Made by a program: the position numbers and the translations under genes
Source: Pseudomonas alcaligenes
GTDB taxonomy: Bacteria > Pseudomonadota > Gammaproteobacteria > Pseudomonadales > Pseudomonadaceae
Direction: 5' to 3'
NCBI RefSeq assembly: GCF_041729615.1
Contig: NZ_CP154874.1
Span: 625,001-689,000 of the forward strand
DNA length: 64,000 nt
In this document: piece by piece, positions 1 through 7,571 of the stretch
Layout of the letters: the number at the start of each line of letters is the position of its first letter
How positions within the stretch are numbered: position 1 is the stretch's first letter
The notes under the pieces: model-generated
Seen by the model: the letters and a program-made list of their open reading frames with translations, nothing else
Told to the model about the DNA's origin: nothing
The model's database searches: none

Positions 1-1
1 C

Positions 2-394
2 CTGGCCAACGCCAAGTCGATCCCGGTCGCCGAAGCCATCCAGCGCCGCTTCGACGATCTGGACTACCTGTTCGACATCGGCGACATCGACCTCAACATC
101 TCCGGCTGCATGAACGCCTGCGGTCACCACCACGTCGGCCACATCGGCATCCTCGGCGTGGACAAGAAGGGCCAGGAGTTCTACCAGGTGTCCCTCGGTG
201 GCAGCGCCGGCCGCGAAGCCAGCCTGGCCCAGATCCTCGGCCCGTCCTTTGCCCAGGAGGAAATGGCCGACGTGATCGACAAGCTGATCAAGGTCTACGT
301 CGAGCAGCGCACCGAGGAGGAAAATTTCCTCGACACCTTCCGCCGTATCGGAATCGACCCGTTCAAGGAGCGCGTCTATGCAGCGAATCATTAA
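2..394 (+). CDS. cysI: Sulfite/nitrite reductase hemoprotein, C-terminal part
   Basis: This is the 3' end of a gene that begins before the window; the frame is open from base 2. The motif SGCMNACGHH, encoded around bases 101-130, is the second half of the four-cysteine siroheme/[4Fe-4S] ligand set of sulfite and nitrite reductases. The family reduces sulfite to sulfide with six electrons in cytoplasmic cysteine synthesis. The next gene, DUF934, starts inside the last codons, which is the usual Pseudomonas cysI neighbour and argues for assimilatory sulfite rather than nitrite reduction. Only about 130 residues are visible, so the exact subtype rests on context. Confidence 0.88.
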   Translation: MANAKSIPVAEAIQRRFDDLDYLFDIGDIDLNISGCMNACGHHHVGHIGILGVDKKGQEFYQVSLGGSAGREASLAQILGPSFAQEEMADVIDKLIKVYVEQRTEEENFLDTFRRIGIDPFKERVYAANH

Positions 395-875
395 GAACGG
401 CCAGGTGCTAGACGAGACCTGGCACCTGCTGCCGGCGGACGCCACCCTCGACAGCATCAGCAACAGCGACGACCTGATCGTGCCGCTGGCCCTGTGGCGC
501 GAGCATGCGCATGCCCTGAAGGCCCGCGACGGCGGCCTGGGCGTGTGGCTGGAAGCCGGCGAGGAGATCGAGGAGATCGCCGACCAGCTGGACAACTTCC
601 AGGTGATCGCCCTGAACTTCCCCGCCTTCACCGACGGCCGCCACTGCTCGACCGCCTACCTGCTGCGCAACCGCTACGGCTACAAGGGCGAGGTGCGCGC
701 CATCGGCGACGTACTGCGCGACCAGCTGTTCTCCTACAAGCGGGTCGGCTTCGACGCCTTCGCCCTGCGTGCGGACAAGGACCCCTACGACGCGCTCAAG
801 GCCTTCGAAGAGTTCTCCGAGGTCTACCAGGCCTCCACCGATCAGCCGCTGCCGCTGTTCCGCCGCCGCGCCTGA
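378..875 (+). CDS. DUF934 family protein, sulfite-reduction partner
   Basis: A 165-residue soluble protein of the DUF934 family, which regularly follows cysI in proteobacteria and is annotated as an oxidoreductase probably involved in sulfite reduction; no biochemical activity is established to my knowledge. The ATG at 378 lies 17 bases inside cysI and has an AAGGAG ribosome site at 365-370, so the two genes are very likely translationally coupled. The conserved stretch FTDGRHCSTAYLLR near residue 80 recalls the core of the family. No signal peptide or membrane segment is visible. An intrinsic terminator follows directly. Confidence 0.85.
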   Translation: MQRIIKNGQVLDETWHLLPADATLDSISNSDDLIVPLALWREHAHALKARDGGLGVWLEAGEEIEEIADQLDNFQVIALNFPAFTDGRHCSTAYLLRNRYGYKGEVRAIGDVLRDQLFSYKRVGFDAFALRADKDPYDALKAFEEFSEVYQASTDQPLPLFRRRA

Positions 876-892
876 TGGTTCGGCCGCATGAG

Positions 893-917
893 AAAGCCCC
901 GCACTGCGGGGCTTTTT
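893..917 (+). terminator. Intrinsic terminator of cysI-DUF934
   Basis: A perfect stem, AAAGCCCCGC with GCGGGGCTTT, encloses a 3-base loop and runs into a T tract, 18 bases after the DUF934 stop codon. Confidence 0.85.
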
Positions 918-928
918 CGTTTGTGGAC

Positions 929-988
929 ATAGCCCGGATATAACCCGGGAGCGGAGTCGCCTGCCTCCCGGATTACATCCGGGCTACA
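929..988. repeat. Imperfect inverted repeat of the TAGCCCGGAT type
   Basis: The segment begins with TAGCCCGGATATAACCCGGG and ends with the inverted CCCGGATTACATCCGGGCTA, separated by a GC-rich middle. Dispersed palindromes with TAGCCCGGAT ends are common between genes in pseudomonads and related bacteria. Only one copy lies in this window. It sits in the convergent gap between DUF934 and the TetR gene. Confidence 0.5.
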
Positions 989-995
989 TGTGCGG

Positions 996-1580
996 CTACT
1001 GTGGCGCCCGCACCGAGTCCCAGGCCACCTGCGCCAGCAGCTCGCGGCAGTCGGCCAGCTGGGTCTGGGTCCGCCCGGCCAGCCAGTTGCGCGCGAAGTC
1101 ATGGGCCGGACCGATGATCACCGAGGCGAAGCAGTCGGCCGGCATGACCTTGAACAGGCCCTGCGCGCGATAGCCGGCCAAGGCCTCGAAGATGCGCTGG
1201 AAGTGCACGCGGTTGGCTTCGCGCAGCTCCTCGCCCAGCTCGCTGGCCTCGACCCGGCCACGACTGTGCAAGATGAAGCGCGCCCAGTCCGGGTTGGCCG
1301 CCACCCAGTCGATATAGCTGGTCACCAGCAGCTTGACGCAGGCTTCGGCGCTGTCGGCCCTGGCAAAGCCGGCCTCCAGCAACGCCGCGTACTCGCCGGT
1401 GCCGGCCAGATAGAGCGCGCCGAGGATCCGCTCCTTGTTGCCGAAGTGGTGGTAGAGACTGCCGATACTGGCGCCGGAGCGGTCGCGGATCATCTCGATG
1501 GTGGTCGCGTCGACCCCGTATTCGGTGAAGCAGGCCAGGGCGGCCTGGAGGATTTCGTCCTTGCGGGAACGGCGGGCCAT
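996..1580 (-). CDS. TetR/AcrR family transcriptional regulator
   Basis: A 194-residue regulator. Residues about 5-55 form the TetR helix-turn-helix, seen as ILQAALACFTEYGVDATTIE followed by GASIGSLYHHFGNKERIL; the YHHFGNKE segment is the usual recognition helix. The rest is an all-helical ligand domain, for which no ligand can be read from sequence. It is transcribed divergently from the DUF4442 thioesterase-like gene, and a 26-base near-palindrome lies between them, so it probably represses itself and that neighbour. A fatty acyl or acyl-CoA effector would fit but is only inferred from the neighbour. Confidence 0.87.
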   Translation of the reverse strand: MARRSRKDEILQAALACFTEYGVDATTIEMIRDRSGASIGSLYHHFGNKERILGALYLAGTGEYAALLEAGFARADSAEACVKLLVTSYIDWVAANPDWARFILHSRGRVEASELGEELREANRVHFQRIFEALAGYRAQGLFKVMPADCFASVIIGPAHDFARNWLAGRTQTQLADCRELLAQVAWDSVRAPQ

Positions 1581-1598
1581 GGGGCCTCCGATAAGATT

Positions 1599-1624
1599 AG
1601 AATAATTTTCTAGAATTTAATTCT
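1599..1624. promoter_or_regulatory. Candidate TetR operator
   Basis: A 26-base near-palindrome centred on CTAG: it starts AGAATAATTTTCTAG and ends TAGAATTTAATTCT, and 20 of 26 positions are symmetric. It lies between the divergent TetR and DUF4442 genes and overlaps the -35 region of the forward promoter, the expected position for a repressor site. Confidence 0.55.
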
Positions 1625-1638
1625 GATATTCGTATACT
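1611..1638 (+). promoter_or_regulatory. Candidate promoter of the DUF4442 gene
   Basis: A good -10 hexamer TATACT at 1633-1638 follows a weak -35 (TAGAAT, 1611-1616) with a 16-base spacer. It overlaps the palindromic operator candidate. Confidence 0.45.
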
Positions 1639-1685
1639 GCCTGGGCGCGCACTTCTCTTCAATGCCACTGTTTTCTGGAGCCCCC

Positions 1686-2123
1686 ATGAGTCAGATGATG
1701 CAGATGTACCAGCAGGTCGGTCCCGCCCAGTTCAGCACCATGATCGGCCAGGTCGCCCCCTACTTCGCCAGCATCGCCCCGCAGTTCGTCGAGCTGCGCC
1801 CGGGCTACGCCGAAGTGACCTTCCCCAAGCGCCGCGAGGTGCTCAACCACCTCGGCACCGTGCACGCCATCGCCCTGTGCAACGCCGCAGAGCTGGCCGC
1901 CGGCACCATGACCGACGCCTCCATCCCGGCCGGCTACCGCTGGATTCCGCGCGGCATGACGGTGGAATACCTGGCCAAGGCCAAGGGCGACGTGCGCGCC
2001 GTGGCCGACGGCAGCGCCATCGACTGGAGCCAGACCGGTGACCTGAAGGTGCCGGTGGTGGCCTACGTCGAGGACACCCCGGTGTTCCGCGCCGAGATCA
2101 CCATGTACGTCAGCCAGGCGTGA
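1686..2123 (+). CDS. DUF4442 hotdog-fold thioesterase-like protein
   Basis: A 145-residue protein resembling the DUF4442 branch of the hotdog superfamily, which is related to acyl-CoA thioesterases (PaaI-like). The central helix stretch LNHLGTVHAIALCNAAELAAG and the strand PRGMTVEYLAKAKGDVRA are typical hotdog features. I chose ATG 1686 because GGAG at 1677-1680 lies five bases before it; an upstream ATG at 1662 in the same frame has no ribosome site. The substrate is unknown. It is divergent from a TetR gene that probably controls it. Confidence 0.8.
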   Translation: MSQMMQMYQQVGPAQFSTMIGQVAPYFASIAPQFVELRPGYAEVTFPKRREVLNHLGTVHAIALCNAAELAAGTMTDASIPAGYRWIPRGMTVEYLAKAKGDVRAVADGSAIDWSQTGDLKVPVVAYVEDTPVFRAEITMYVSQA

Positions 2124-2126
2124 AAC

Positions 2127-2157
2127 GAAAAGGCCCGGCATGTGCCGGGCCCTTTTC
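2127..2157. terminator. Bidirectional terminator between DUF4442 gene and acuI
   Basis: The stem CCCGGCA/TGCCGGG is flanked by A-rich and T-rich arms on both sides, so it can serve the two convergent genes. Confidence 0.8.
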
Positions 2158-2171
2158 TCCCTCTCGACGTT

Positions 2172-3161
2172 TCAGCCGAGATTGACCAGCACCCGCCCGA
2201 CCATCTGGCCGGCGAGGATCTGCTCGATGGCCTTGGGCAGCTGCTCTAGGCTCAGCTCCTCGGCCAGGCTCTCCAGATTGTTCAGCTTCCACTGCAGGGA
2301 CAGCTTGTCCCACATGGAGGCCTTGACCACCAGCGGCAGCTCCACCGAATCCACCCCCAGCAGGTTGACCCCGCGCAGGATGAACGGGGCGACGTTGCCC
2401 TTGAAGCCCATGCCGGCGGTCAGGCCGCAGCAGGCGGCGCTGGCACCGTAGCGCAGCGACTTGACCACATTGAACAGGATCTCGCCGCCGACGGTATCCA
2501 CCGCACCGGCCCAGCGCTCCTTGAGCATGGCTCTGTCGCTGCCTTCCTGCAGTTCCTCGCGCGGCACTATCTGCTGCGCGCCGAGCTGGCGCAGGAACTC
2601 GCCCTGCCCGGCCTTGCCGGTGGAGGCCGCGACGTTGTAGCCGAGGCGCGCCAGCAGGGCCACGGCGATCGAGCCAACACCACCGGTGGCGCCGGTGACC
2701 AGCACCGGGCCGGCGGCCGGGGTCAGCCCGGCCTGCTCCAGCTTGTCCACGCACAGCGCGGCGGTCAGGCCGGCGGTGCCGAGCAGCATGGCCTCGCGCA
2801 GCGACAGGCCCTTGGGTCGCTTGATCACCCAGGCGGCCGGCACGCGGATGTACTGGCCGAAGCCGCCGGCGGTATTCATGCCCAGGTCGTAGCCAGTGAC
2901 TATCACCTCGTCGCCGGCAGCGAACTCGCCAGCCGAGGACTCCGCCACCACGCCGGCGGCGTCGATGCCCGGGGTATGCGGGTAGGCCTTGGTCACGCCG
3001 CGATTGCCGCTGGCGGACAGGGCGTCCTTGTAGTTGAGCGAGGAGTACTGTACGCGGATCAGCACCTCGCCGGCGGGCAGATCGGCAACGGCACGCTCGA
3101 CCACACGGGGCACGAAGGTGCCGTTCTCCTCGCTGACCAGCAGAGCCTTGAAGGTGGTCAT
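2172..3161 (-). CDS. acuI: YhdH/AcuI-family acrylyl-CoA reductase-like oxidoreductase
   Basis: A 329-residue zinc-free medium-chain dehydrogenase of the YhdH/YhfP group. The N-terminal GroES-like half carries SSLNYKDALSASGNRGV and YPHTPGIDAAGVV; the NADPH-binding fold begins at VTGATGGVGS near residue 155. The family includes AcuI, which reduces acryloyl-CoA to propanoyl-CoA with NADPH and so removes a toxic electrophile. ATG 3161 is preceded by TAGGAG. It follows sohB by 9 bases on the same strand and probably shares its transcript. The exact substrate is inferred from family membership only. Confidence 0.82.
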   Translation of the reverse strand: MTTFKALLVSEENGTFVPRVVERAVADLPAGEVLIRVQYSSLNYKDALSASGNRGVTKAYPHTPGIDAAGVVAESSAGEFAAGDEVIVTGYDLGMNTAGGFGQYIRVPAAWVIKRPKGLSLREAMLLGTAGLTAALCVDKLEQAGLTPAAGPVLVTGATGGVGSIAVALLARLGYNVAASTGKAGQGEFLRQLGAQQIVPREELQEGSDRAMLKERWAGAVDTVGGEILFNVVKSLRYGASAACCGLTAGMGFKGNVAPFILRGVNLLGVDSVELPLVVKASMWDKLSLQWKLNNLESLAEELSLEQLPKAIEQILAGQMVGRVLVNLG

Positions 3162-3170
3162 GACTTACTC

Positions 3171-4202
3171 CTACCAGAAACGTTGTTGATTGAAGCGGCT
3201 CCACCAGTTCAACAGCAGGCGGTCCAGCGTGACGCTGGCGGCCAGGCCGAAGCGCTCCGGCAGGCTCTTCTTCTCGGCGAAATGCAGGTGGAACAGTTCG
3301 GCCTCGCGAGCACGCTCGGCAAGGTACTCGTCGCTGGTCTTGAGCTCGTCGACCAGGTGCTTGTTCAGTGCAGAGACGCCCAGCCAGACTTCGCCCGTGG
3401 CAATTTCGTCGATATTCAGCTGCGGCCGGTAGCGGGCCACGAAGTTCTTGAACAGCTCGTGGGTGGTGTCCAGGTCTTCCTGGAACTTCTCGCGGCCCTT
3501 CTCGGTGTTCTCACCCAGTACGGTGAGCGTACGCTTGTACTCGCCGGCGGTGAGCATCTCCACATCGATGTCGTGCTTCTTCAGCAGGCGATGGATGTTC
3601 GGCAGCTGCGCCACCACACCGATGGAGCCGAGGATGGCGAAGGGCGCGGAGAGCACCTTGTCGCCGATGCAGGCCATCATGTAGCCGCCACTGGCCGCCA
3701 CCTTGTCCACGCACACGGTCAGCGGCACGCCGGCCTGGCGGATACGCGCCAGTTGCGAGGCGGCCAGGCCGTAGCCATGCACCAGGCCGCCGCCGCTCTC
3801 CAGGCGCAGCACCACCTCGTCCTGGGCCGTGGCCATGGACAGCAGTGCGGTGATCTCGTGGCGCAGGCTGTCGGTGGCCGTGGCCTTGATGTCGCCATCG
3901 AAATCGAGCACGAACACCCGCGGCTTGCTCAGCCCTTCCTTGCTTTCCTTTTTCTCCTGCTTGGCCTGTTTGGCCTCGGCCTTGCGCTGGGCCTTGAGCT
4001 GCGCCCGGTCCAGCAACTCGTGCTCCAGCCGCTCGCGCAGGGCCTTGTAGAAGTCGTTGAGCTTGTGTACCTGCAGCTGGCCGCTACCTTTGCCTCGGCC
4101 CTTGCCGCGCAACGCAGCGATGGTCAGCAGCACCGCGATGACGGCGATCACCACGGTCAGGGTGCGGAGCAGGAAGTCCGCGTAATCCAACAGAAACTCC
4201 AC
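3171..4202 (-). CDS. sohB: Inner-membrane peptidase SohB, S49 family
   Basis: A 343-residue S49 peptidase. Residues 10-31 form one hydrophobic anchor; residues about 65-93 are a highly charged Lys/Glu-rich linker; the protease core follows. Ser171 in VAASGGYMMAC and Lys223 in AGEYKRTLT are 52 residues apart, the spacing of the Ser/Lys dyad of E. coli SohB. I chose GTG 4202 (product begins MEFLLDYADF) because a GAGGGGGA ribosome site stands just upstream; a longer frame to 4328 lacks both a ribosome site and homology. The active domain is expected on the periplasmic side. acuI follows after 9 bases. Confidence 0.88.
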   Translation of the reverse strand: MEFLLDYADFLLRTLTVVIAVIAVLLTIAALRGKGRGKGSGQLQVHKLNDFYKALRERLEHELLDRAQLKAQRKAEAKQAKQEKKESKEGLSKPRVFVLDFDGDIKATATDSLRHEITALLSMATAQDEVVLRLESGGGLVHGYGLAASQLARIRQAGVPLTVCVDKVAASGGYMMACIGDKVLSAPFAILGSIGVVAQLPNIHRLLKKHDIDVEMLTAGEYKRTLTVLGENTEKGREKFQEDLDTTHELFKNFVARYRPQLNIDEIATGEVWLGVSALNKHLVDELKTSDEYLAERAREAELFHLHFAEKKSLPERFGLAASVTLDRLLLNWWSRFNQQRFW

Positions 4203-4347
4203 AGGTTCCCCCTCGTCTATTCTGTCGCGGGTGCCGATCCGGGCTCCCGCTCGTTGCCCAGCATACCGGCGCCAGAGCCTGTCGGCCAACCGCGGCAAGC
4301 CGTGCGTCGGCCATCCCGAGCATTTCAAACAAGCGTATGTTTTTTCG

Positions 4348-4377
4348 TTGACAGGCGCCCAGCTCTGCCAATACCCT
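4348..4377 (+). promoter_or_regulatory. Candidate sigma-70 promoter of the histidine phosphatase gene
   Basis: A perfect -35 TTGACA at 4348-4353 is followed 18 bases later by a weak -10 (TACCCT, 4372-4377), 35 bases before the GTG start at 4412. Confidence 0.4.
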
Positions 4378-4411
4378 CGCGAGAATTCAACCCGCCGGGA
4401 TATTTGCGGAC

Positions 4412-5122
4412 GTGGGCAGCATCTACCTGATTCGACATGGCCAGGCCTCCTTCGGCGCCGATGACTACGACGTGCTCTCGCCGCTCGGGGTGCGCCAGGC
4501 CGAAGTACTGGGCGATCACCTGGCGCAGCTCGGCATCGGACTGGATCGTTGCCTGAGCGGCAGTCTGCGCCGCCAGCAGCATACTGCCACCTCTGCCCTG
4601 CAACGCTGCGTAGCCGCCGGCATGAACGCGCCGGAACTGGAGATCGATCCGGCCTTCAACGAGTTCGACGCCGAGGCGGTGATCCGCAACCTGCTGCCGG
4701 CCATACTGCCGGACGAGCCGGATGCGCTGACCATCCTGCGCAACCCGAAGGATAATCGCGCCGCCTTCCAGCACCTGTTCGCCCGCATCATCCGCCGCTG
4801 GGTCAGCGGCGCATACGACGAACCGGGCCACGAGACCTGGCAGGGCTTCGTCGATACCGTCGGCGACGGCCTGCAGCGCCTGCTGGCACGTGCAGAGCGC
4901 GGCCAGAACATCGCCGTGTTCACCTCCGGCGGCACCATCACCGCCCTGCTCCACCTGCTGACCGGCGTACCGGCGGAGCGAGCCTTCGAGCTCAACTGGC
5001 AGATCGTCAATACTTCGCTGTCGCGCCTGCAGTTCCGCGGCAACGAGGCAACCCTGGCTTCCTTCAACAGCCGTGTGCACCTGGAGCTGTTGAAGACCCC
5101 GGAACTCATCACCTATCGCTGA
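4412..5122 (+). CDS. Histidine phosphatase family protein
   Basis: A 236-residue member of the phosphoglycerate mutase-like superfamily. The N-terminal LIRHGQASFG carries the phospho-accepting His of the RHG motif, and FTSGGTITALL near residue 170 belongs to the C-terminal half of the fold, although the second catalytic His common in this family is not obvious there. The natural substrate is not evident. The start is GTG 4412, because the RHG motif lies only eight residues in and no upstream start exists in the preceding AT-rich promoter region. It precedes the SCP2 gene by 61 bases on the same strand. Confidence 0.82.
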   Translation: MGSIYLIRHGQASFGADDYDVLSPLGVRQAEVLGDHLAQLGIGLDRCLSGSLRRQQHTATSALQRCVAAGMNAPELEIDPAFNEFDAEAVIRNLLPAILPDEPDALTILRNPKDNRAAFQHLFARIIRRWVSGAYDEPGHETWQGFVDTVGDGLQRLLARAERGQNIAVFTSGGTITALLHLLTGVPAERAFELNWQIVNTSLSRLQFRGNEATLASFNSRVHLELLKTPELITYR

Positions 5123-5183
5123 GTACCGGCCCACAGCGGCCCGCAAGGCCGCCAGCAACCCTTGATAACAAAGGATAGAAACC

Positions 5184-5498
5184 ATGAGCTCCGTTGCCGA
5201 CACCATCAACAGCATGAAGTCCAAGTTCAACGCCAGCGCCGCCGCCGGCCTGGACCTGGTGTTCCAGTTCAACATCGAAGACGGCGACAACTACGCGCTG
5301 ATCGTCAAGGACGGCACCTGCGACGTGCAACAGGGCGACAACCCGAACGCCAACGTCACCCTGATCATGGACAGCGCCACCCTGGCCGGCATCGCCAGCG
5401 GCGAAACCGACGGCATGCAGGCCTTCATGGGCGGCAAGCTGCGCGCCGAAGGCGACATGATGCTGGCCATGAAGCTGGCCGAACTGTTCCCGGTATAA
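5184..5498 (+). CDS. SCP2 sterol-binding domain protein
   Basis: A 104-residue protein consisting only of an SCP2-type lipid-carrier domain. Diagnostic segments are VFQFNIEDGDNYALIVKDG near the start and SGETDGMQAFMGGKLRAEGD near the end. In bacteria such stand-alone domains are thought to bind fatty acyl chains or acyl-CoA. AAAGGA precedes ATG 5184. Neighbours (ACAD10-type kinase-fold protein, SDR enzyme) also point to lipid or CoA metabolism. Confidence 0.88.
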   Translation: MSSVADTINSMKSKFNASAAAGLDLVFQFNIEDGDNYALIVKDGTCDVQQGDNPNANVTLIMDSATLAGIASGETDGMQAFMGGKLRAEGDMMLAMKLAELFPV

Positions 5499-5525
5499 GC
5501 CTCAGGGCACAGGCCGCGACACAGG

Positions 5526-5557
5526 AAAACCGGGGTCTTCGGGCCCCGGTTTTTTTT
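5526..5557 (+). terminator. Intrinsic terminator after the SCP2 gene
   Basis: The stem AAAACCGGGG / CCCCGGTTTT ends in a run of eight T, 28 bases after the stop codon. Confidence 0.88.
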
Positions 5558-5696
5558 CGCCCGCAAGCAGCCGCACAGGCAATCAGGTGGCTTGATCGAA
5601 GGCCAACACGCAAATCTATAACGCTGTGCTTTGCTTAAGGGCAACATTAGATTAGCCAATGATTAGTGGCACCCATCATCAGCAGAAGGGATAAGC

Positions 5697-6764
5697 ATGA
5701 CGCTGACAGACCAGTCCACCGGCATCCGCGAAGGCGAAGAACTCGATGCCGCGCAGATCGACCCGTACCTGAAGGCGCACATCCCCGGTCTGACCGGCAC
5801 GCCGCGCATCAGCCAGTTCCCCGGCGGTGCCTCCAACCTGACCTACCTACTGGAATACCCCGAGCAGGAGTTCGTCCTGCGCCGCCCGCCCTTCGGCCAC
5901 AAGGCCAAGTCAGCCCACGACATGGGCCGCGAGTACCGCATCCTCAACCAGCTCAACGCCGGTTTCCCCTACTGCCCCAAGGCCTATGTGCACTGCACCG
6001 ACGAGTCGGTGATCGGCGCCGAGTTCTACGTGATGCAGCGGGTCAAGGGCATCATCCTGCGCAGCGACATGCCCGCCGAGCTGAACTTCAGCGCCGAGCA
6101 GACCAACGCCCTGTGCAAGAGCTTCATCGACAAGCTGGTCGACCTGCACAACGTCGACTACCAGGCCTGCGGCCTGGCCGACCTGGGCAAGCCGGAAGGC
6201 TACGTGAAGCGCCAGATCGAAGGCTGGAGCGACCGCTACGAGAAGGCCCTGACTCCTGATGCCCCGGCCTGGGAACAGGTCAAGGCCTGGCTGCGCGACA
6301 AGATGCCGGCCGACCACCACAAGCCGGGCATCGTGCACAACGACTACCGCTTCGACAACGTGATCCTCGACCCGGCCAACCCGATGCAGATCATCGGCGT
6401 GCTGGACTGGGAGCTGACCACCATCGGCGACCCGCTGATGGACCTGGGCAACACCCTCGCCTACTGGATCGAGGCGAACGACCCGCCGCCCGTGCAGCTG
6501 ATGCGCCGCCAGCCGAGCAACGCGCCGGGCATGCTGACCCGCCAGCAGTTCGTCGACTACTACGCCGAGCGTGCCGGCATCCAGATCGACAACTTCGACT
6601 TCTACTACGTGTACGGCCTGTTCCGCCTGGCCGGCATCGTCCAGCAGATCTACTACCGCTTCTTCCATGGCCAGACCAAGGACAAGCGCTTCGCCCAGTT
6701 CATCATGATGAACAAGCTGCTGGAACAGATGGCCCTGCAGGTCATCGGCAAATCCACCCTCTAA
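5697..6764 (+). CDS. ACAD10-type phosphotransferase family protein
   Basis: A 355-residue protein with the aminoglycoside-phosphotransferase/choline-kinase fold, of the subgroup homologous to the N-terminal part of human ACAD10/ACAD11. HNDYRFDNVILD near residue 220 is the catalytic Brenner-type motif and VLDWELTTIGDPLMDLG the metal-binding DxD region. ACAD10/11 kinase domains phosphorylate 4-hydroxyacyl-CoA during hydroxy-acid breakdown; a similar role here is inference. GAAGGGAT precedes ATG 5697. It lies 24 bases ahead of an SDR dehydrogenase gene and probably forms an operon with it. Confidence 0.82.
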   Translation: MTLTDQSTGIREGEELDAAQIDPYLKAHIPGLTGTPRISQFPGGASNLTYLLEYPEQEFVLRRPPFGHKAKSAHDMGREYRILNQLNAGFPYCPKAYVHCTDESVIGAEFYVMQRVKGIILRSDMPAELNFSAEQTNALCKSFIDKLVDLHNVDYQACGLADLGKPEGYVKRQIEGWSDRYEKALTPDAPAWEQVKAWLRDKMPADHHKPGIVHNDYRFDNVILDPANPMQIIGVLDWELTTIGDPLMDLGNTLAYWIEANDPPPVQLMRRQPSNAPGMLTRQQFVDYYAERAGIQIDNFDFYYVYGLFRLAGIVQQIYYRFFHGQTKDKRFAQFIMMNKLLEQMALQVIGKSTL

Positions 6765-6788
6765 CCCGGCCCAGACAAGGTAACCAGA

Positions 6789-7556
6789 ATGTCCAAGACC
6801 CACCTGTTCGACCTCGACGGCAAGATCGCTTTCGTCTCCGGCGCCAGCCGCGGCATCGGCGAGGCCATCGCCAAGCTGCTGGCCCAGCAGGGCGCCCACG
6901 TGATCGTCTCGAGCCGCAAGATCGACGATTGCCAGAAGGTCGCCGACGCCATCGTCGCCGACGGCGGCAAGGCCACCGCCATCGCCTGCCACATCGGCGA
7001 GATGGAGCAGATCCAGAACGTCTTCGCCTTCATCCGCGAGCAGTTCGGCCGCCTCGACATCTTGGTCAACAACGCCGCCACCAACCCGCAGTTCTGCAAC
7101 GTGCTGGACACCGACCTGGGCGCTTTCCAGAAGACCGTCGACGTCAACATCCGCGGCTACTACTTCATGTCCATCGAAGGCGGCAAGCTGATGAAGGCCA
7201 ACGGCGGCGGCTCGATCATCAACGTCGCCTCGATCAACGGCGTCTCGCCGGGCGAGTTCCAGGGCATCTACTCGGTGACCAAGGCCGCGGTGATCAGCAT
7301 GACCAAGGTGTTCGCCAAGGAGTGCGCGCAGTTCGGCATCCGCTGCAACGCCCTGCTGCCGGGCCTGACCGACACCAAGTTCGCCTCGGCCCTGACCAAG
7401 AACGACGCCATCCTCAACATGGCCCTGCAGCGCATCCCGCTCAAGCGCGTGGCCGCCCCGAGCGAGATGGCCGGCGCTGTGCTGTACCTGGCCAGCGAGG
7501 CGTCCAGCTACACCACTGGCGTGGCGCTGAACGTGGACGGCGGCTTCCTCTCCTGA
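6789..7556 (+). CDS. SDR family NAD(P)-dependent oxidoreductase
   Basis: A 255-residue classical short-chain dehydrogenase. The cofactor motif SGASRGIGEAIAK lies near residue 18, NNAAT near 91, the catalytic Ser in NVASINGVSPG, and YSVTKAA gives the Tyr-x3-Lys pair. The C-terminus TGVALNVDGGFLS is typical of the FabG-like class. It probably acts on a hydroxyacyl or ketoacyl substrate together with the preceding kinase-fold protein, but the substrate cannot be read from sequence. AAGGT precedes the ATG. Confidence 0.87.
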   Translation: MSKTHLFDLDGKIAFVSGASRGIGEAIAKLLAQQGAHVIVSSRKIDDCQKVADAIVADGGKATAIACHIGEMEQIQNVFAFIREQFGRLDILVNNAATNPQFCNVLDTDLGAFQKTVDVNIRGYYFMSIEGGKLMKANGGGSIINVASINGVSPGEFQGIYSVTKAAVISMTKVFAKECAQFGIRCNALLPGLTDTKFASALTKNDAILNMALQRIPLKRVAAPSEMAGAVLYLASEASSYTTGVALNVDGGFLS

Positions 7557-7571
7557 GGCACAGCGACCTCT

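Noticed and set aside
4325..5290. A 321-codon minus-strand frame opposite the histidine phosphatase gene
   Set aside because: The plus strand encodes the RHG motif and a normal family length; the opposite frame has no homology signal.
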